A DNA stretch of 64,000 nucleotides from Tenrec ecaudatus (lineage: Eukaryota > Chordata > Mammalia > Afrosoricida > Tenrecidae), in assembly GCF_050624435.1 (NCBI RefSeq), contig NC_134539.1, forward strand, positions 120,821,525 through 120,885,524, given 5' to 3'. The translations under genes were made by a program, and so were the position numbers. The number at the start of each line of letters is the position of its first letter. The stretch's first letter is position 1. Shown here piece after piece: positions 33,647 through 46,014 of this stretch. Below the pieces are notes generated by a model. That model was not told where the DNA came from. It saw nothing but the letters and a program-made list of their open reading frames with translations, and made no database searches.

Positions 33647-35334
33647 TGGAGACTAGATCTGTCTCCCACTAGCCCTCTGGATCCTGCATCCTCCCCAGTC
33701 CTGGGGCAGCAGGGCAAACACCCATGACTGCCTGCCCCACTATCCCCACATCAGGCAGGATGACACGGGTACCAAGAGAACTATTGAGGGTAATACACCA
33801 TGGAGGGCACGGTCTAGTCAGCCAGGGCATCCCTGGGATTTCTCCTGCCAGCTGTGGAGTTGGGAGGAAAGGTGGTGCGAAGGAGCAAAAAGGCAGCTGG
33901 CAAAGGAAGTGCAGGCAAAGGAGAGAAGGAAAAAGCTAATGAGTTTAAATTAAAGCCCACTGTGGGGTTCTGGGAAAGTATGAAAGTAAGAGAGATGGTG
34001 ACGGTGGGCCAAGAGATGAGGCTGAATGACAAATGTGCACCAAGGCAGATTGACACGTGTGGCTCTTAGAAAACCAGGTGGCAGCCATGCAAGACAAATG
34101 CGAACAGAACCAGTTCCACACAGTCCTTCAGTACAGCTGTAGCATCACAGATATTGCTTGCATCTTTACTATATATAATAATATGGTGTTCACATAATGT
34201 CCAAACCATATAGCATCTTATTTCACATAAAGTATCACAGGAGTTAATCGAGACATGCCTATACAGGCATAGAATGAGGTAATAAGGAAAGGGGAAGTGG
34301 TGGCTACAGGGAACAAAAGGAGAAGAAAATTAAATTCTCATGCTCTAAAGTGGGAAGTCAACAGATGTCTAAAACTGAAATATCAATATCAAATAATGAA
34401 AGATGATCAACTAACAGGACTTCAAAGGAGTTCAAACCAATTCTGTTATAGCCAATGAAACAAAACCAGAACAAGTTAGAATTTTTTTAATTGGGAGAAT
34501 GTGGAAAAATAATTAGATGGAAGAAAATCATGGGTCAAAGATCTAGAATGAGACTTGGAAGATATGTAATTAAGTCTCCTTTCAGGAGTCTGATGGATGA
34601 GACTGAATTATTGGTAAGACTTTGGAAAGCAACATACTTTTGCAGCTGTACAGTTAGCCAGATGAGGCACTGCTGCTTCACATTCTGCTCAAAATCTGTT
34701 GGGCAAGACATCTGATTACTAAGCAACACACACCCTGTCCTTGTTTTCTTTCTTTTTTGTTTTTTAATCCTTGTTTTCTAAGAGGAAGATTAAATTTCTG
34801 GCATGGCTTCAATCTGTAATTTTTCCCATTCCAGCCATCAATCCAGCTTACTTAGTGCAGTCCCTAGGCAGAGACTGAACCAGAAAGAACTGGCTCAAAA
34901 TCTTGATATAAAGTTGTCTCTTCTTGGGAAGAAAACAGACCAGGGAAAATTCGAGAACTGCCTCTTCGGTAACAGATCTTGTACAAACTATTAAACACAT
35001 TTAAACTGTATGCACATATAACGATAAAAGTAGACGGAGCAGGAATAAAAAAACAAGATTCTCAATTGCAAGTACACAAGAATCCCACAACCATCAAGAA
35101 ACGGGTAAATAAACTGCATCTCCACTATGATTAAAACAATATAAAAATGCTGAAGAAAAAAGCAGATAATTAGTTCTTGATATGGTACTGGAACCACATT
35201 AGTGATATCTTCTCGCATGGTTTTCTAATTTCTTGGTAATGTTATTATATTGCTTTAATGATTTTCAAACAACTTTACAAAAGTGCTATTGCTTGGTAGT
35301 CGACAGTCCTATATGCCTTTGCTAAAAAATGACC
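33647..35334. other. Unassigned, includes a G+C-richer block
   Basis: The block at 33660-34080 is richer in G+C than the rest of the intron and has short frames on both strands (33724-33939 plus, 33814-34056 minus). Neither shows a recognisable domain. The remainder is ordinary A+T-rich intron. The block may be an old repeat or a conserved non-coding segment. Confidence 0.5.
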
Positions 35335-35585
35335 CATCTTCTCTGTGAATGTCAACCTACTTCTTATCAAAGTCACCTTTTAAGATTTGGTTAAAATGTC
35401 ACCTCCTCTTTCCTTCCAGCTACAGATCTTAAATAACTGCTCTCTTCTTCATGCTCTCTTCTTGATGCTCTGCTGTATCTTACCTGGATAATAATCGCCT
35501 TGGAGGCAGTACTATGTTTATGTGTCTTGGGTCCCCAAACACATAACAGGGTTTAAGGCATAAATACTTCATTAATTAATCCTTC
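35335..35585 (+). repeat. L2 LINE 3' end, ancient
   Basis: Worn L2 phrases in order: AAAATGTCACCTCCTCTTTC, GCCTTGGAGGCAGTACTATG, TGTGTCTTGGGTCCCC and a CATAACAGGG...AAATAC end. Confidence 0.6.
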
Positions 35586-36024
35586 AATTATTTATTCATT
35601 CCAATAACCAAAAGAAATCTAAGTTTTGTTTGTTTGGTTGTTTTTTGGGGTGGTTTTGCAGCAGCGGCGGCCAAATTGTTTTTTGTTGAATCAAAGCATA
35701 ACCCAATTTTAATGGGGAGAAAAAGCAAAGGAACTAATATACTCACACGACTTCTAAAAAGGATTCATTATTAAATTTCATCTTTTTCACTTGAACATTT
35801 TAAAAATAATCTACATTTAACTTTACAGAACTCAGATTTGCAAAGCATTATTCAAATCTTTACTAGAAATTTCTCCAGATTACTTTAAGGATACATACAC
35901 TCTCAAGACCAAACCCACTGCCAACCAGCTGATTCTGACTTATACCAACCTACCAAGAACATTGCACCATGAAGTACAAGACAAAAATTGAGGTTAGATC
36001 ACAAAAACAAACAAAAAAATCTTC

Positions 36025-36240
36025 ATCGCCGTTAATTCCAATTCATTGCAAGCCTATAGAAGAGAACAGAAGTACCCCTGTGAGTTTCCAAGACTGTAAC
36101 ACTCTCTTTTTTTAAAAGACTGTTCCTCTTGACAGGTACAGAAAGCCCCTTCTTTCTCCCGTGGAGTGCCTTGTAGATTTGAACTTCTGATCTTGAGGTT
36201 AGCAGCCCAACATGTAACCACAGCTCCTTCACAAAGCCTA
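36025..36240 (-). repeat. AfroSINE
   Basis: CCGTTAATTCCAATTCATTG, CCCCTGTGAGTTTCCAAGAC, AGAAAGCCCCTTCTTTCTCC, AGGTTAGCAGCCCAACATG, CACAGCTCCTTC head. A second, more decayed fragment may lie at 35895-35960. Confidence 0.8.
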
Positions 36241-38245
36241 TTTTATTTTCTCTACAAAGCACAAATCACTCCTTTCCTGAGAAATCATCTTCTTGCCAAA
36301 ACATGTATCTGATGAAGAATCAGACACTAAGCTTAATTGTTTTAAAGGGCAGTCCTCACTTTACATGGTCATATGCACAAATTTCAGTTATCACAGTTCA
36401 ATTAATAGTGTGCAATACCCGTTGCCACCTCCAGGAGAGAATTCCCCTACCCCACCCCTGCCTCTCCCAAACCCAGAAGGCAGGAAGGAGCACCTTAATT
36501 CCTATGCATGTGAAAATACCATAGGTAGATTTTTACACTTTTCAAAATTTCCCCACTAACTGTTTAAAATTATCTTCTAATTTTTTTAAATCTATCTTCC
36601 ATAAACCCCTCTCTAAAAGCTTTCAATAAAGCTTATAAAAATATATAGAGAAGAAATATTAAATTATTTGATTTAGAAGGAATATTGACTACTCATAATC
36701 AATATTTTCAGTTACAAGTCTATTAGGATCATTGTAAGGTACTTCTGAAACTTTTCATGTGAATTCTGATAAATATCACAAACTCAAATAAACAAATTTA
36801 AACTTAATGTTAAAGATTGTGCAGAAAACAAATGCCATAAAGACTGACCTTATAACACTTAAAAACAACAGTAGAATGAACACTCCCTAAACCCAGAAAA
36901 TCTTTCAAAAGAGAACTGTGTGACAATATTTTCCAAATGATTCATAAAACCTGTGTGCCCATCAAAAGTTGGTGGTGCTTTGTAAGGGAATCTGCCTTTG
37001 GTGAAATTCAGGACCACCGATTAACTTTATTATTAAATCATAGCCAACTAGAAAGTCAGGATATTGATTGGGGAACATAAAAAAGGTGTCTCTCCTACTG
37101 CAAAAATCTACATTAAAGATGGCAGAAGTCTTTTTCCTAAATATGAGAAATGTATGTATCTTCATGAAATGTTAAAACAACTTGTTATCAATCCAATTGT
37201 TGTAAGGACCTGTAGTTTATGTACTACCAGCATAAACACCCCATAAGTGTCCAGTAATGTGAATGGGATTAATATGCTCTAAATTTCTTGCACTAAGGCA
37301 CCTTTTTTAAAATCCCAGTTTTTTTCACTTTCTATCTGGAGTCAAAAGTTCTCAAAAGTCCTATCTGACTGGACAGATATAGGTGATTTTTAGGGGGTGG
37401 TAAATAATGGCTATAAAAGATTTCTTTTAGGTATGTAATTTCTCAAATGTAACCCATGATGTATCAAAATTTTATTGTGGCAATGCTCTTTGTGCATGTT
37501 TATTAGTTCTTACCAGTCGTTTATCTAACCCTCTGCTTTTAGACATTTTTATCTCTCGGCAGTTTTTTTATAACTTCATATACTGGAAAAAAACTGTTAT
37601 TCTACACTAATGACTGATACTTTAATACATTCATCTGAATTTCCCCCCATGCCAATTTGATAAATTGTCTAATTAATGGCTTTGAGGATTGTTATAACAC
37701 TGTGGTTGGGACTATTGAACAATCCAAAATGGCCTCAAAATTCATCAAGGCACACATTTCCTGTGTTCCTTAAGTCCGTCCACCTAGAAGACACTTGCCC
37801 ACCCGATAGGTAGCCTGAGCAGAGCACAGCCAGAGGCACTAGGAATGCTTTCTCCTTCTCCCTCATCACAAAAATGACCTAACAAGAGGTTTCAAATCAG
37901 TTGAGAAGCCTAGCAGACTCGAAGTTGTTTTCCTGGTATGAGAAGAGCCCCAATGCAGATCTTTCCTGCCCAGCAAGCTACCACAGAAAGCAGTCCTGTA
38001 AGTACAACAAGCAGGTCTGTCTATAAGACCTCAGGGCAAGACCCAGGGCAAATCTAAGGCAGCTCAGATTGGCTCCAGGTCAGTTTTCTAGGTTCCCAGT
38101 CTCTAAAGGAGTGCCTCTCCCTCTTAGAGGTTTGAAGCCAAAACAAAACAAAAAAAAAAAGTGCTACATATTAATCTTTAGTATTAAGCTCAGTGGCATT
38201 ACAATAAAGTACTTCATGAAAGAAAATAGGTTTTATTTATCTTTT
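36241..38245. other. No gene recognised
   Basis: 2 kb of mostly unique-looking intron. Frames of 60-88 codons on either strand have no recognisable motif. The part at 37700-38050 is less A+T-rich but looks non-coding. Confidence 0.55.
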
Positions 38246-38263
38246 AGAAGTTACTACTTTTCA

Positions 38264-38582
38264 GGTGGGGTAGAAAGGGGGGTTACAAGGATCTACATAT
38301 AACCCCCTCCCTGGGGGATGGACAACAGAAAAGTAGGTGACGTCAGATAGTGTAAGACATGACAAAATAATAATAATTTGTAAATTATCAAGAGTTCAGG
38401 AGGGAGCGTATGTGGGGAGGGAGGGTAAAAAATGAGGAGCTGATACCAAGGGCTCAAGTAGAAAAAAAATGTTTTGAGAATGATGATGGCAACAAATGTA
38501 CCAATGTGCTTGACACAATCAATGGATTCTGTATGGATTGTGCTAAGAGTTGTATGAGCCCCCAATAAAATGATTAAAAAAA
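38264..38582 (+). repeat. Family A 3' end, perfect 18-bp TSD
   Basis: Flanked by AGAAGTTACTACTTTTCA at 38246-38263 and 38583-38600, without a mismatch. 319 bp, from GTGGGGTAGAAAGG to AATAAAATGATT plus A-run. The identical duplication marks a recent insertion by target-primed reverse transcription; the left junction (TTTT/AGAA) is close to the L1 consensus. Confidence 0.93.
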
Positions 38583-38600
38583 AGAAGTTACTACTTTTCA

Positions 38601-39366
38601 TCAAATAAAAGAACAATTGTGAAAATTTTGAAATAGTAAAAAATCTTATATTTACTGCTTTTTTATTATATACATTAAATATATTAACTATCTTGGCTTT
38701 CCAGATTTGTTTAGAAGTTAAAGATTGGTTGGAAAAATTCTAAATGGCAGTCAACATTAGTATTTCTTCTTTTTCATTTCTGTTCTGCTGTCATTTTGTG
38801 CTTCAATTTCACATCTCTGACTTGTACTATAAGAGGTATTCCCGCAGCTCTCTGCCACACTGCCTCTATCAGACTTAATAGGATAAAATTAAAACCAAAT
38901 TTATAACTTTGATTTTATCTATAGATTCTACTGTATTATCTGTACATCCTATTACATTACAAAGGGGGAGGGGTTAACCAATGAGTTGTCTGTGTTATTT
39001 GCCCATTTCATGTATGTGCATGTTTGGTTTTGGTCAAGAACACAAATTCTAACTTTGTGACAGAAGATATATGGTGTGTGGTAGATAATCCTGTAAATGT
39101 TCAATAGTTTTTTAAAAGGAAAAAAATTACTAAGATGGAAAACAAATTTACATTCTACAGACATTTCTTTATTTGCACAGTAGTGTGGGGCTATAAAAAA
39201 TTATCAAAGTGAGGTTCTGTCAGGAGTCTTTAATAATCAAGGGAGGAAATTCCAAGTATTCTTTGACCGTTTAAAAAAAAGCTGTTGTCAAATTAAAAAT
39301 TCTTACTGTTGGTTTTAAGCATACAAGTCAGTTTGCTTAAGTAGTGAAACTAACATATGCAGTAAG
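38601..39366. other. No gene recognised
   Basis: A+T-rich intron between a family A copy and a RTE-derived fragment. Confidence 0.6.
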
Positions 39367-39655
39367 TTGTTGTTAGGTGCAGTCAGTAGTTTCCGACTCA
39401 TAGTACCTAACGTACGACAGAATGTAGCACTGCCTGGTCCTCAGGTTTACGTAACTGACAATGTTTCAATGCTATTCATAGGATTTTCAGTGGCAAATTC
39501 CTCTGAAGTGGACAGTTTATTCTTTCTTTCTAGTCTGTTCTTAGTCTGGAAGCTGATGAAACCTGTTCACTTTGGGTGGCCCTGCTGGTATCTGAAACAC
39601 AATGACAGTTCTCAGCATCACAACAATATACAAGCTACCTCAGTATGACAAACTG
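39367..39655 (-). repeat. RTE/SINE-derived fragment
   Basis: TTGTTAGGTGCAGTCAGTAG, TCCGACTCATAGTACC and ACGACAGAATGTAGCACTGC are the antisense of the RTE 3' end. It continues with GTCTGGAAGCTGATGAAACC and GGTGGCCCTGCTGGTATCTG, a segment common in afrotherian genomes. The 93-codon plus-strand frame is antisense noise. Confidence 0.65.
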
Positions 39656-39745
39656 ACAGACAAGTGGTATACTGTACTTCAGTACACTGTACTTTTAACT
39701 CAAGTGTTTTCTTTCATTGCAAAATATTTGCAAGAATAGCTTGCA

Positions 39746-40262
39746 TAGCAACAATGAAACATACAACTTTCCTCTAGTTCTCCCTCGCCCACTATCATGA
39801 TCCCAATTCTACCTTACAAATCTAGCTACTAGACCAGAGGATGTACACTGGTACAGATAGGAACGGGAAACACAGGGAATCCAGGACAGATGATCCCTTC
39901 AGGACGAGTGGTGTGAATGGTGATACCGGAGGGTGGAGGGAGGATGAGGTGGAAAGGGGGAGCCGGTTACAGGGATCTACATATAACCTCCTCCCTGGGG
40001 GATGGACAACAGAAAAGTGGGTAAAGGGAGACATCAGATAGTGTTAATAATAATTTAAAATTATCAAGGGTTCACGCGGGAAGGGGGAGTGGGGAGGGAG
40101 GGGAAAGGAAATGAGCTGATATCAAGGGCTCAAGCAGAAAGCAAATGTTTTGAGAATGATGGTGGCAACAGATGTGCAAATGTGCTTGACACAATGGATG
40201 TATGTATGGATTGTGATAAGAGTTGTACGAGCCCCCAATAAAACAATTTTTTAAAAAAAGAA
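39746..40262 (+). repeat. Family A 3' quarter
   Basis: Starts in the GAAACATACAACTTTCCTC block and runs to GAGCCCCCAATAAAACAATT plus A-run. AAGAATAGCTTGCAT (about 39731-39745) and AAGAATATCTTGAAT after the tail are a likely target duplication with two changes. Confidence 0.85.
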
Positions 40263-40892
40263 TATCTTGAATAATGCTTGTCTTCTTCCTGTTTTAAGTT
40301 TATGACACAGACTGAGTGTATTTTCTATGCCCTGGTAAATGGTCATATTCCTTTCTAAATTTGAATCAGCTGCCAACATTCTCTCCCTTATGCTCTCAAT
40401 GTTGTGAAATGCCGGAGAGTTCCTTTGACAAAGTTTTTTGCAGGCTTCACATCCTCTGGGAGCACAGTCTTCTGCTGAGTTCTTCACCTTTCATAAGTCC
40501 TCTGGATGCAGATCTACAGTCACATGAACAGTAGCAGTCTACCCTCCCAGCGTAGACTATCCCTGAACAGTGCACAAGTGAAGGATGGAGGTCTCTAGTA
40601 TATTTCTTTAATCTTCACAGTAACTCAAATACACAAAACGGTTAAGTACAAAATCTTCCAAATTTCAGTGCAACATACAATGGCCCATATTCTATTAAAA
40701 TTCTTCTAATATGCATAGAACTGTGATACAATGCAGTTCCTTATAAACATTCAAAAGGCATAAAGAGGTATCTTCTAAGAAAATTAAATAAGAGCCAATG
40801 ATTAAGAAAAGCAGCATATCATAATCATAAAGAGAGAAGAATGATTCTAACCATATGGTTCTCTCAATCAGCTAGCATATGCTGAACACCTA
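40263..40892. other. No gene recognised
   Basis: Intronic sequence with 72- and 78-codon overlapping frames on opposite strands (40316-40534 plus, 40251-40487 minus); neither looks like a known protein. Confidence 0.5.
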
Positions 40893-41072
40893 CATTGCCA
40901 CTGAGTGATTGCGACTCATCGTGACCGAGGAGAGCTGCTCCAGTGTTCCAAAGCTCTAAATCTTTGCAGAAGCAGAAGGCCACATCTCTTTCCAGTGGAG
41001 CAACTGGGTAGATTCAAACCACTGACCTTTGGTTAGCAGCAGAGCAGTTAACCATTGTGCCTCCAGGGCTCC
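40893..41072 (-). repeat. AfroSINE with 11-bp TSD
   Basis: ATTGCCACTGAGTGATTGCG, ATTCAAACCACTGACC, GGTTAGCAGCAGAGCAG and the head TGTGCCTCCAGGGCTCC. CTGAACACCTA occurs immediately on both sides. Confidence 0.88.
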
Positions 41073-41474
41073 ATCACTGAACACCTAGTTTATACTTAAA
41101 ACAGTTACAAAGTGGCTAACAAATAGTCATTCTCTGGAGAAGCTTGCAATCTAGTAGGGTAAGGGCAAAGAATAAACCTTTTAAAAGCACCTGAAGACTA
41201 GGCTGAGTAAGGAAGATAGTCCAAAGGGAAAGATGCATCAAAATTCACTAATGACTAAGTACTGCATACCAAGCACTATGACAACTTCTAGAAATAAAAA
41301 CACCGTGATCCTAATTTCAAAACACTAGTAATCTCGTCAAGAATTTGCTGAGAGAAAGATGTTTACATTTTGGTGTTTAAAAAATGAGTTGCCACACTTG
41401 CATACAATAATAGTTTTGCATGACGTGCTTTACGGTTTGAGTAAGAGATGGTGAGGGAAGACACTGATAACCAA

Positions 41475-41600
41475 TTCACTTGATGGAGTCAATTCTGACT
41501 CACTGTGACTCTATAGGACAGGGCAGAAGTGCCTCCATGCGTTTCAGCAAGTGAACTTTCCAGAAATAGAAAGCCTAGTCTTTCTCCAGAAAGATACTGA
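41475..41600 (-). repeat. AfroSINE 3' part
   Basis: TTCTGACTCACTGTGACTCT, TATAGGACAGGGCAGAAGTG, GAAAGCCTAGTCTTTCTCC. Confidence 0.75.
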
Positions 41601-41621
41601 TAAGAAAGGACTCAATTGTGA

Positions 41622-42450
41622 GGGACTGTTAATGGGTTAATTGTGATTGTACAAGCTTGGAAATCTAACAAGTTTTGCCACCCAGCTATAAAAGCAGGTA
41701 GGTATAATACAATCAAGAACGAAGAGCAAGGGTGGAGTACATCCTTTGGACTCTGCGATACCTGCATGTTGAAACTCCTGAATCCTGGGACAGAAAGCTG
41801 TGACACCAGAGAAGCAGCAGAGGAATGGCATTACCAGAACCAAGAGCCAGAGCACTAGACAGAGTGGTAGGCTTTCCAAAATACAGACTGAGTAAAGCTG
41901 AGTGCCTTTACACACGTTTCTATGTGGAATTAAGTGCTTCCAAGAACTTAACCAGGGGAGCTAGGTTTGCTGACCCACTGAAATAGAGCTGAGGCTTATG
42001 GTGGAGTGGTGTGCCCTGTGGGCACTGATAAGCAGTCCTGTAAGAACTTCATAATATGGTCAGAGCAGGACTAATAAGCAAGCCAAGAGGTTGAAGGCCA
42101 GAGAGAGATTTGCCTGTAGGCATGAGTAAGAAGAAGCTGTCTGTTCTGACCAAAAAGAACTAATACTAAACATTAGTGATGCTGAATTGTAAAGTGTTAA
42201 CTTCCCTAGCAACCCCTTAATTGTGAGTATGTAGCTATTGCAATGAATTATCAATCCCAACTGAGAGTGCTATGGAAGTGGCAGTCCCCTTGAGAATTGT
42301 TAAGAAGGGAAATATATGACCCTTACCTCACTGAAATCGGTCTTGGATAGCTCATGCTGCTTCTCCTTATTCTCCTCTCCCCAAGTTAAAGTAAGAACAG
42401 GCACAACGCCAAGCCGCCTCCATGCCCATCTTTTTCCAGTGATATAGGGC
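41622..42450 (+). repeat. LTR-like afrotherian repeat (uncertain)
   Basis: Starts TGAGGGACTGTTAATGGG and has a TATA-box-like CTATAAAAGCAGG at 41685. Further blocks are ACCAAGAGCCAGAGC, GGTGTGCCCTGTGGGCACTG and GCAGTCCCCTTGAGAATTG. I recall similar phrases from elephant repeats, but only one copy exists here and its limits are estimates. A solo LTR of an endogenous retrovirus is one possibility; no viral gene is visible. Short frames at 41637-41915 are not coding. Confidence 0.35.
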
Positions 42451-43680
42451 CAAAGAGTGTTTATTCTTGAAGAACAATATTGAGTGCAAGGGGAAAGTCA
42501 GAGAAGACAGCCTGTGTGAGACCTAAAATGTTCTACACCTTCATTTGTGTGGTGGTTCCTTGGAAGCACATCTAAAAAGTCAACAAGCTATACACTAAAA
42601 TGTGTGTTTTACTCTGTTATACCTTAGTAAAAGAAATATACATGTGTATACAATAAATCCTTCATATACCACCTTCCCACCCCCCATTACCACCCCCCAA
42701 AAAGAGTGATCAGTTCCCATTAACTTCCTGCCTTGGGGAAAGTGGCAAGTTACAGGAGTAGAGCACCCCAAGAGAGACAAAAGAGCACTTGCAAAGACAG
42801 AATATTCAGGCACAGACTCACTTCAAACCATAGGGTATGGGCTTCTTCTACTGAAGAACATCTGCATAGAAAGATCCTCTGAAATGCTCACACAGAAAGA
42901 ATATGAAGAATGAATTGAAGGTTAAGAAACTATAATAGTCCAAGGGACAGATGAATGTCTAAGGATGTGACTGTGAAGATGAATCAACAGAAGATAGCCC
43001 CAAAGGGGCACTGTGATCAATTAAAAGTGAACAAAGTTAAGAAGGGAAGAGTCTCAACTGATGACCAGCGTCTGGTTTAGACCAGTGGGTGAGTCACAGA
43101 TACGCAATAGATAAGCAGATCTGTTGAAAAGAAGTTGCATTTAAGTTTGCACTCTACTAAAATGACATAAAAAAATATGCTCCATGAAAATAGAACATTT
43201 TTGAAACTTAATTTACTGCTAAGTATTCATCAGTTAATGTCCTATTTCATTATTTAAATATATGTGCTTGGCAATCTTCTGTCAACTTCAATTTAATATC
43301 TATGGTAGCAGTGACCCGACAATATAAAATGTTTCCACCATTAAATAAATGCTCCTTACACACTCTAAGACTAAAAGGAATAAGCACTTTTTGTTGCTGC
43401 TATAATAAGTTGTAAATTCAGCATCTCTAACAAAGAATAACTTCTGCTGTACAGACAAAACTTCATTCAGTTCACAATTTCATATAGGGATGCTTTCATA
43501 AACTAAAGAATCTCTAAATTTATTAATTAAACATCTGTTACAAACCCATCAGAGCTTCCTACCACAGTTGCTCACTAATAACATGCAAAATCATGTTTAA
43601 AGCAAAGATAAAATTGGCATAATGACACCTTTAATACAACTAAGCTTTTTTTTTAAAGAGACATGCGCATTAAAATATAA
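42451..43680. other. No gene recognised
   Basis: Intronic sequence with a C-rich patch at 42665-42705; otherwise unremarkable. Confidence 0.55.
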
Positions 43681-43779
43681 AAGAGGGATTTTTAAAAGTT
43701 CATGGGGGGGGGGGATTCGTGGGAATTGAATTAAAAGGTAATGAAATTTTTCCGTAAATTTTCTGAAGCCCTCCTCATA
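43681..43779. mobile_element. Palindromic mariner-type MITE
   Basis: AAGAGGGATTTTTAAAAGTT on the left pairs with AATTTTCTGAAGCCCTCCTC on the right. A run of nine G at 43705-43714 interrupts the left arm. Confidence 0.55.
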
Positions 43780-43874
43780 CATTAAATTTAAATGTGGGCA
43801 TATACACATCACAAATTAAATTTCCTTGAAAGGCTCAATTTGGTTTTAGAAAAGATTGCTCTGATACATAACTC

Positions 43875-43990
43875 TTCACTTAACAAATAATTATTGAGTA
43901 GCTAACAACTGGCAAGCCTTGTGCAGGTGTAGGGAAATATAGCAATAACAAAACAGTTTTATAATGTAGTGGTACATGATCATGAAAACT
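43875..43990 (-). repeat. L2 LINE 3' end, ancient
   Basis: AACAAATAATTATTGAGTAG and CAAGCCTTGTGCAGGTGTAG are the worn antisense of the L2 terminal phrase (TATTGAGCACCTACTATG sense of that orientation). Confidence 0.5.
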
Positions 43991-44095
43991 ACGTGATTAA
44001 TGTCTTATTCCTACCACACACATACCCGTCTCCAATAATCCCTGCAATGAATCTGCCCTGAAGTTTAAATCAGAATCTGTAAGACAGAGATCAAA

Positions 44096-44236
44096 CATAA
44101 AATCCATTGCTGTGGAGTTAAGTCTGACTCATAGCAACACTATTCAGGTTTTCCAAGACTGTAAATCTTTACAGGAGCAAAGTCTCATCTTTCTCCTTCA
44201 GTACATAGCCCAATGACTAAACTACCATGCCACAAC
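44096..44236 (-). repeat. AfroSINE
   Basis: CCATTGCTGTGGAGTTAAGT, GACTGTAAATCTTTACAGG, TCTCATCTTTCTCC and the decayed head ACTACCATGCCAC. Confidence 0.8.
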
Positions 44237-44263
44237 AATATTCAAAAAGAGCTTTTAGAATAA

Positions 44264-44440
44264 AGAGCCCTGGGGGTGCTGTCAGGTAAGTATTGGGCTG
44301 CTAACCAAGAACAGCAGTTCAAACCCAAGAACCTCTCCTTGAGAGAAAAATGAGGCGATCTGTTCCTATAAAGATTGCACCCTCTGAAGCCCTACAGAGG
44401 GTTGCAATAAATCTGAATCAACTTGAGGGCAATGAGTCTT
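44264..44440 (+). repeat. AfroSINE
   Basis: GAGCCCTGGGGGTGCTGTC head, TTGGGCTGCTAACCAAG, CAGCAGTTCAAACCCAAG, GAGGGCAATGAGTC tail. It lies head-to-head with the previous, oppositely oriented SINE. Confidence 0.85.
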
Positions 44441-45029
44441 CATTTCTTCCATAATAATTACTTAGTAAAAGAAACAATCTCTTAGAAACTGAAGAGTGGA
44501 AGGAAAGAGTAGGGAAAACATTTTTAAATAAGCGAAGATGAAATAAGACAACACAGAAGAGAAGAAAATCTTTGGAATAATGATGAAGGAAGACCCCAGG
44601 ACTGCAGTTTATAAACAAGTAAACAAGTAGACAAGTCAGTCGACTGGAGCTAACCAGTTTTCTCAGGAAACAAGTTCTCTAAGATGGTGACATGAGTAAG
44701 CATCTGAAGCGTCTGAACACATGGAGTAGAATAAACAACTGGTGGGAGTGCTTGGGGATGAATTACAGTGCACAGAAACCTAAACAAACAGAAGGCTTTC
44801 TTTCTTTCTTTTTTAATTAGAGTAAGTCAAAGGGAAAGTCATCCCAGTAATATTAAATGGCTTATCTGTGACACAGCATTCAGAAGGCCTAAGAAAAGAT
44901 GTCCCTTTGATGACTAAAGCGCCCCTGACTGAAGGTGTTGTCTTTTCAATCACTTCATATGCATGTGAAAGCTAGAAAAGGAATAGAGAACAGATATATT
45001 CTAATGGGAGTGCTGGCCAAGAATAATGA
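44441..45029. other. No gene recognised
   Basis: Intronic spacer. Confidence 0.55.
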
Positions 45030-45265
45030 ATATTGACTACTGATCAGGACACATAATGGGGAAAGACCAACCACTAAAAAGAACATCCTATTGGGTAAGC
45101 TAGAGAGAGGGTAGTGAAAACCAGGGAAACCCTCTATACAGGTTAGATCAACACAATATTCACAACAATGACCTCAAGTATACTTAGGATTGTGAAGGTA
45201 GGCAGGACCACACACTATTTTGGTTGTAATAACGTTATCCTGAGGCAGAGGCAACTCAACAGCAT
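45030..45265 (+). repeat. RTE (BovB-like) fragment, badly worn
   Basis: GGACACATAATGGGGAAAGA, CATCCTATTGGGTAAGCTAG, GGTTAGATCAACACAAT and GGATTGTGAAGG follow the order of the RTE C-terminal coding region. Confidence 0.55.
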
Positions 45266-45502
45266 GAATACAAATTACATGTACAATAAACACAAATGCC
45301 AAAATATACATACATGTTTATATATCCGAGGGTAAATAAAAGAGTATTGCTACTAGGGTTATATTCCATACAAGCACACAGGTTTATTCCATACAAATCG
45401 CCTTTAAACCTAGGTGATCTACATCTGAAAATTAGCCACTGAAAACCTTATGGGTCACAACAGAACACAGCTTGCATGACTCTTGCTTTCGACATCATGT
45501 CT

Positions 45503-45697
45503 CACTGTCATCAATTCAATGCTGACTCACAGCCACCCTATAAAACAGGGTAAGCTGCCCTGGGACTTTCCCACACTGTAACTCTACAAAAGTAGAAAGC
45601 CCAGTCTTTCTCCCACTAAGTGCATACCTGGTGGTTTCGAACTGCTGGCCTTGAAGTTAACAGTGCAACATGTAAGCACTATGCCACCAAGACTCCT
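45503..45697 (-). repeat. AfroSINE
   Basis: ATGCTGACTCACAGCCACCC, TAACTCTACAAAAGTAGAAA, GTGGTTTCGAACTGCTGGCC (B-box side) and the head CACCAAGACTCCT. It separates two RTE-derived fragments. Confidence 0.85.
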
Positions 45698-45699
45698 CG

Positions 45700-45905
45700 A
45701 GACATCATCACAGGCACAGGAAAGCATGTTTGGTGAAGGTACAGGACCAGCAAGCACAAAGGAGATCCTTGGTAAAATGGACTGAAATAGCTCCAACAAC
45801 AGCCTCAAAACACCCTGGCAACATTGAGAATGACATAGGACTAGATCATCTTTTCTTTATTATTCTGTTGTGCATGAGGTTGCCTTAAGTCAGTCAATTT
45901 GTTGA
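45700..45905 (+). repeat. RTE (BovB-like) 3' fragment
   Basis: GAGATCCTTGGTAAAATGG, AACAGCCTCAAAACACCC, ATTATTCTGTTGTGCATGAG and TAAGTCAGTCAATTTG are a worn RTE end. It may continue the element at 45030. Confidence 0.55.
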
Positions 45906-46014
45906 CATTACACTATCTGTATTTGCACACAAACCTATGTCTACCTACCCTACTTCAATAAAAACAAAAGACTAAGAGGGAAGTAAAAAAAGCATTAATA
46001 TAAGAATATAATGG

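Noticed and set aside
39367..39648. 93-codon plus-strand frame
   Set aside because: Lies antisense on an RTE/SINE-derived fragment whose order is clear on the minus strand.
41622..42450. Endogenous retrovirus
   Set aside because: Only an LTR-like stretch with a TATA-type motif; no gag, pol or env coding sequence and no second LTR visible.
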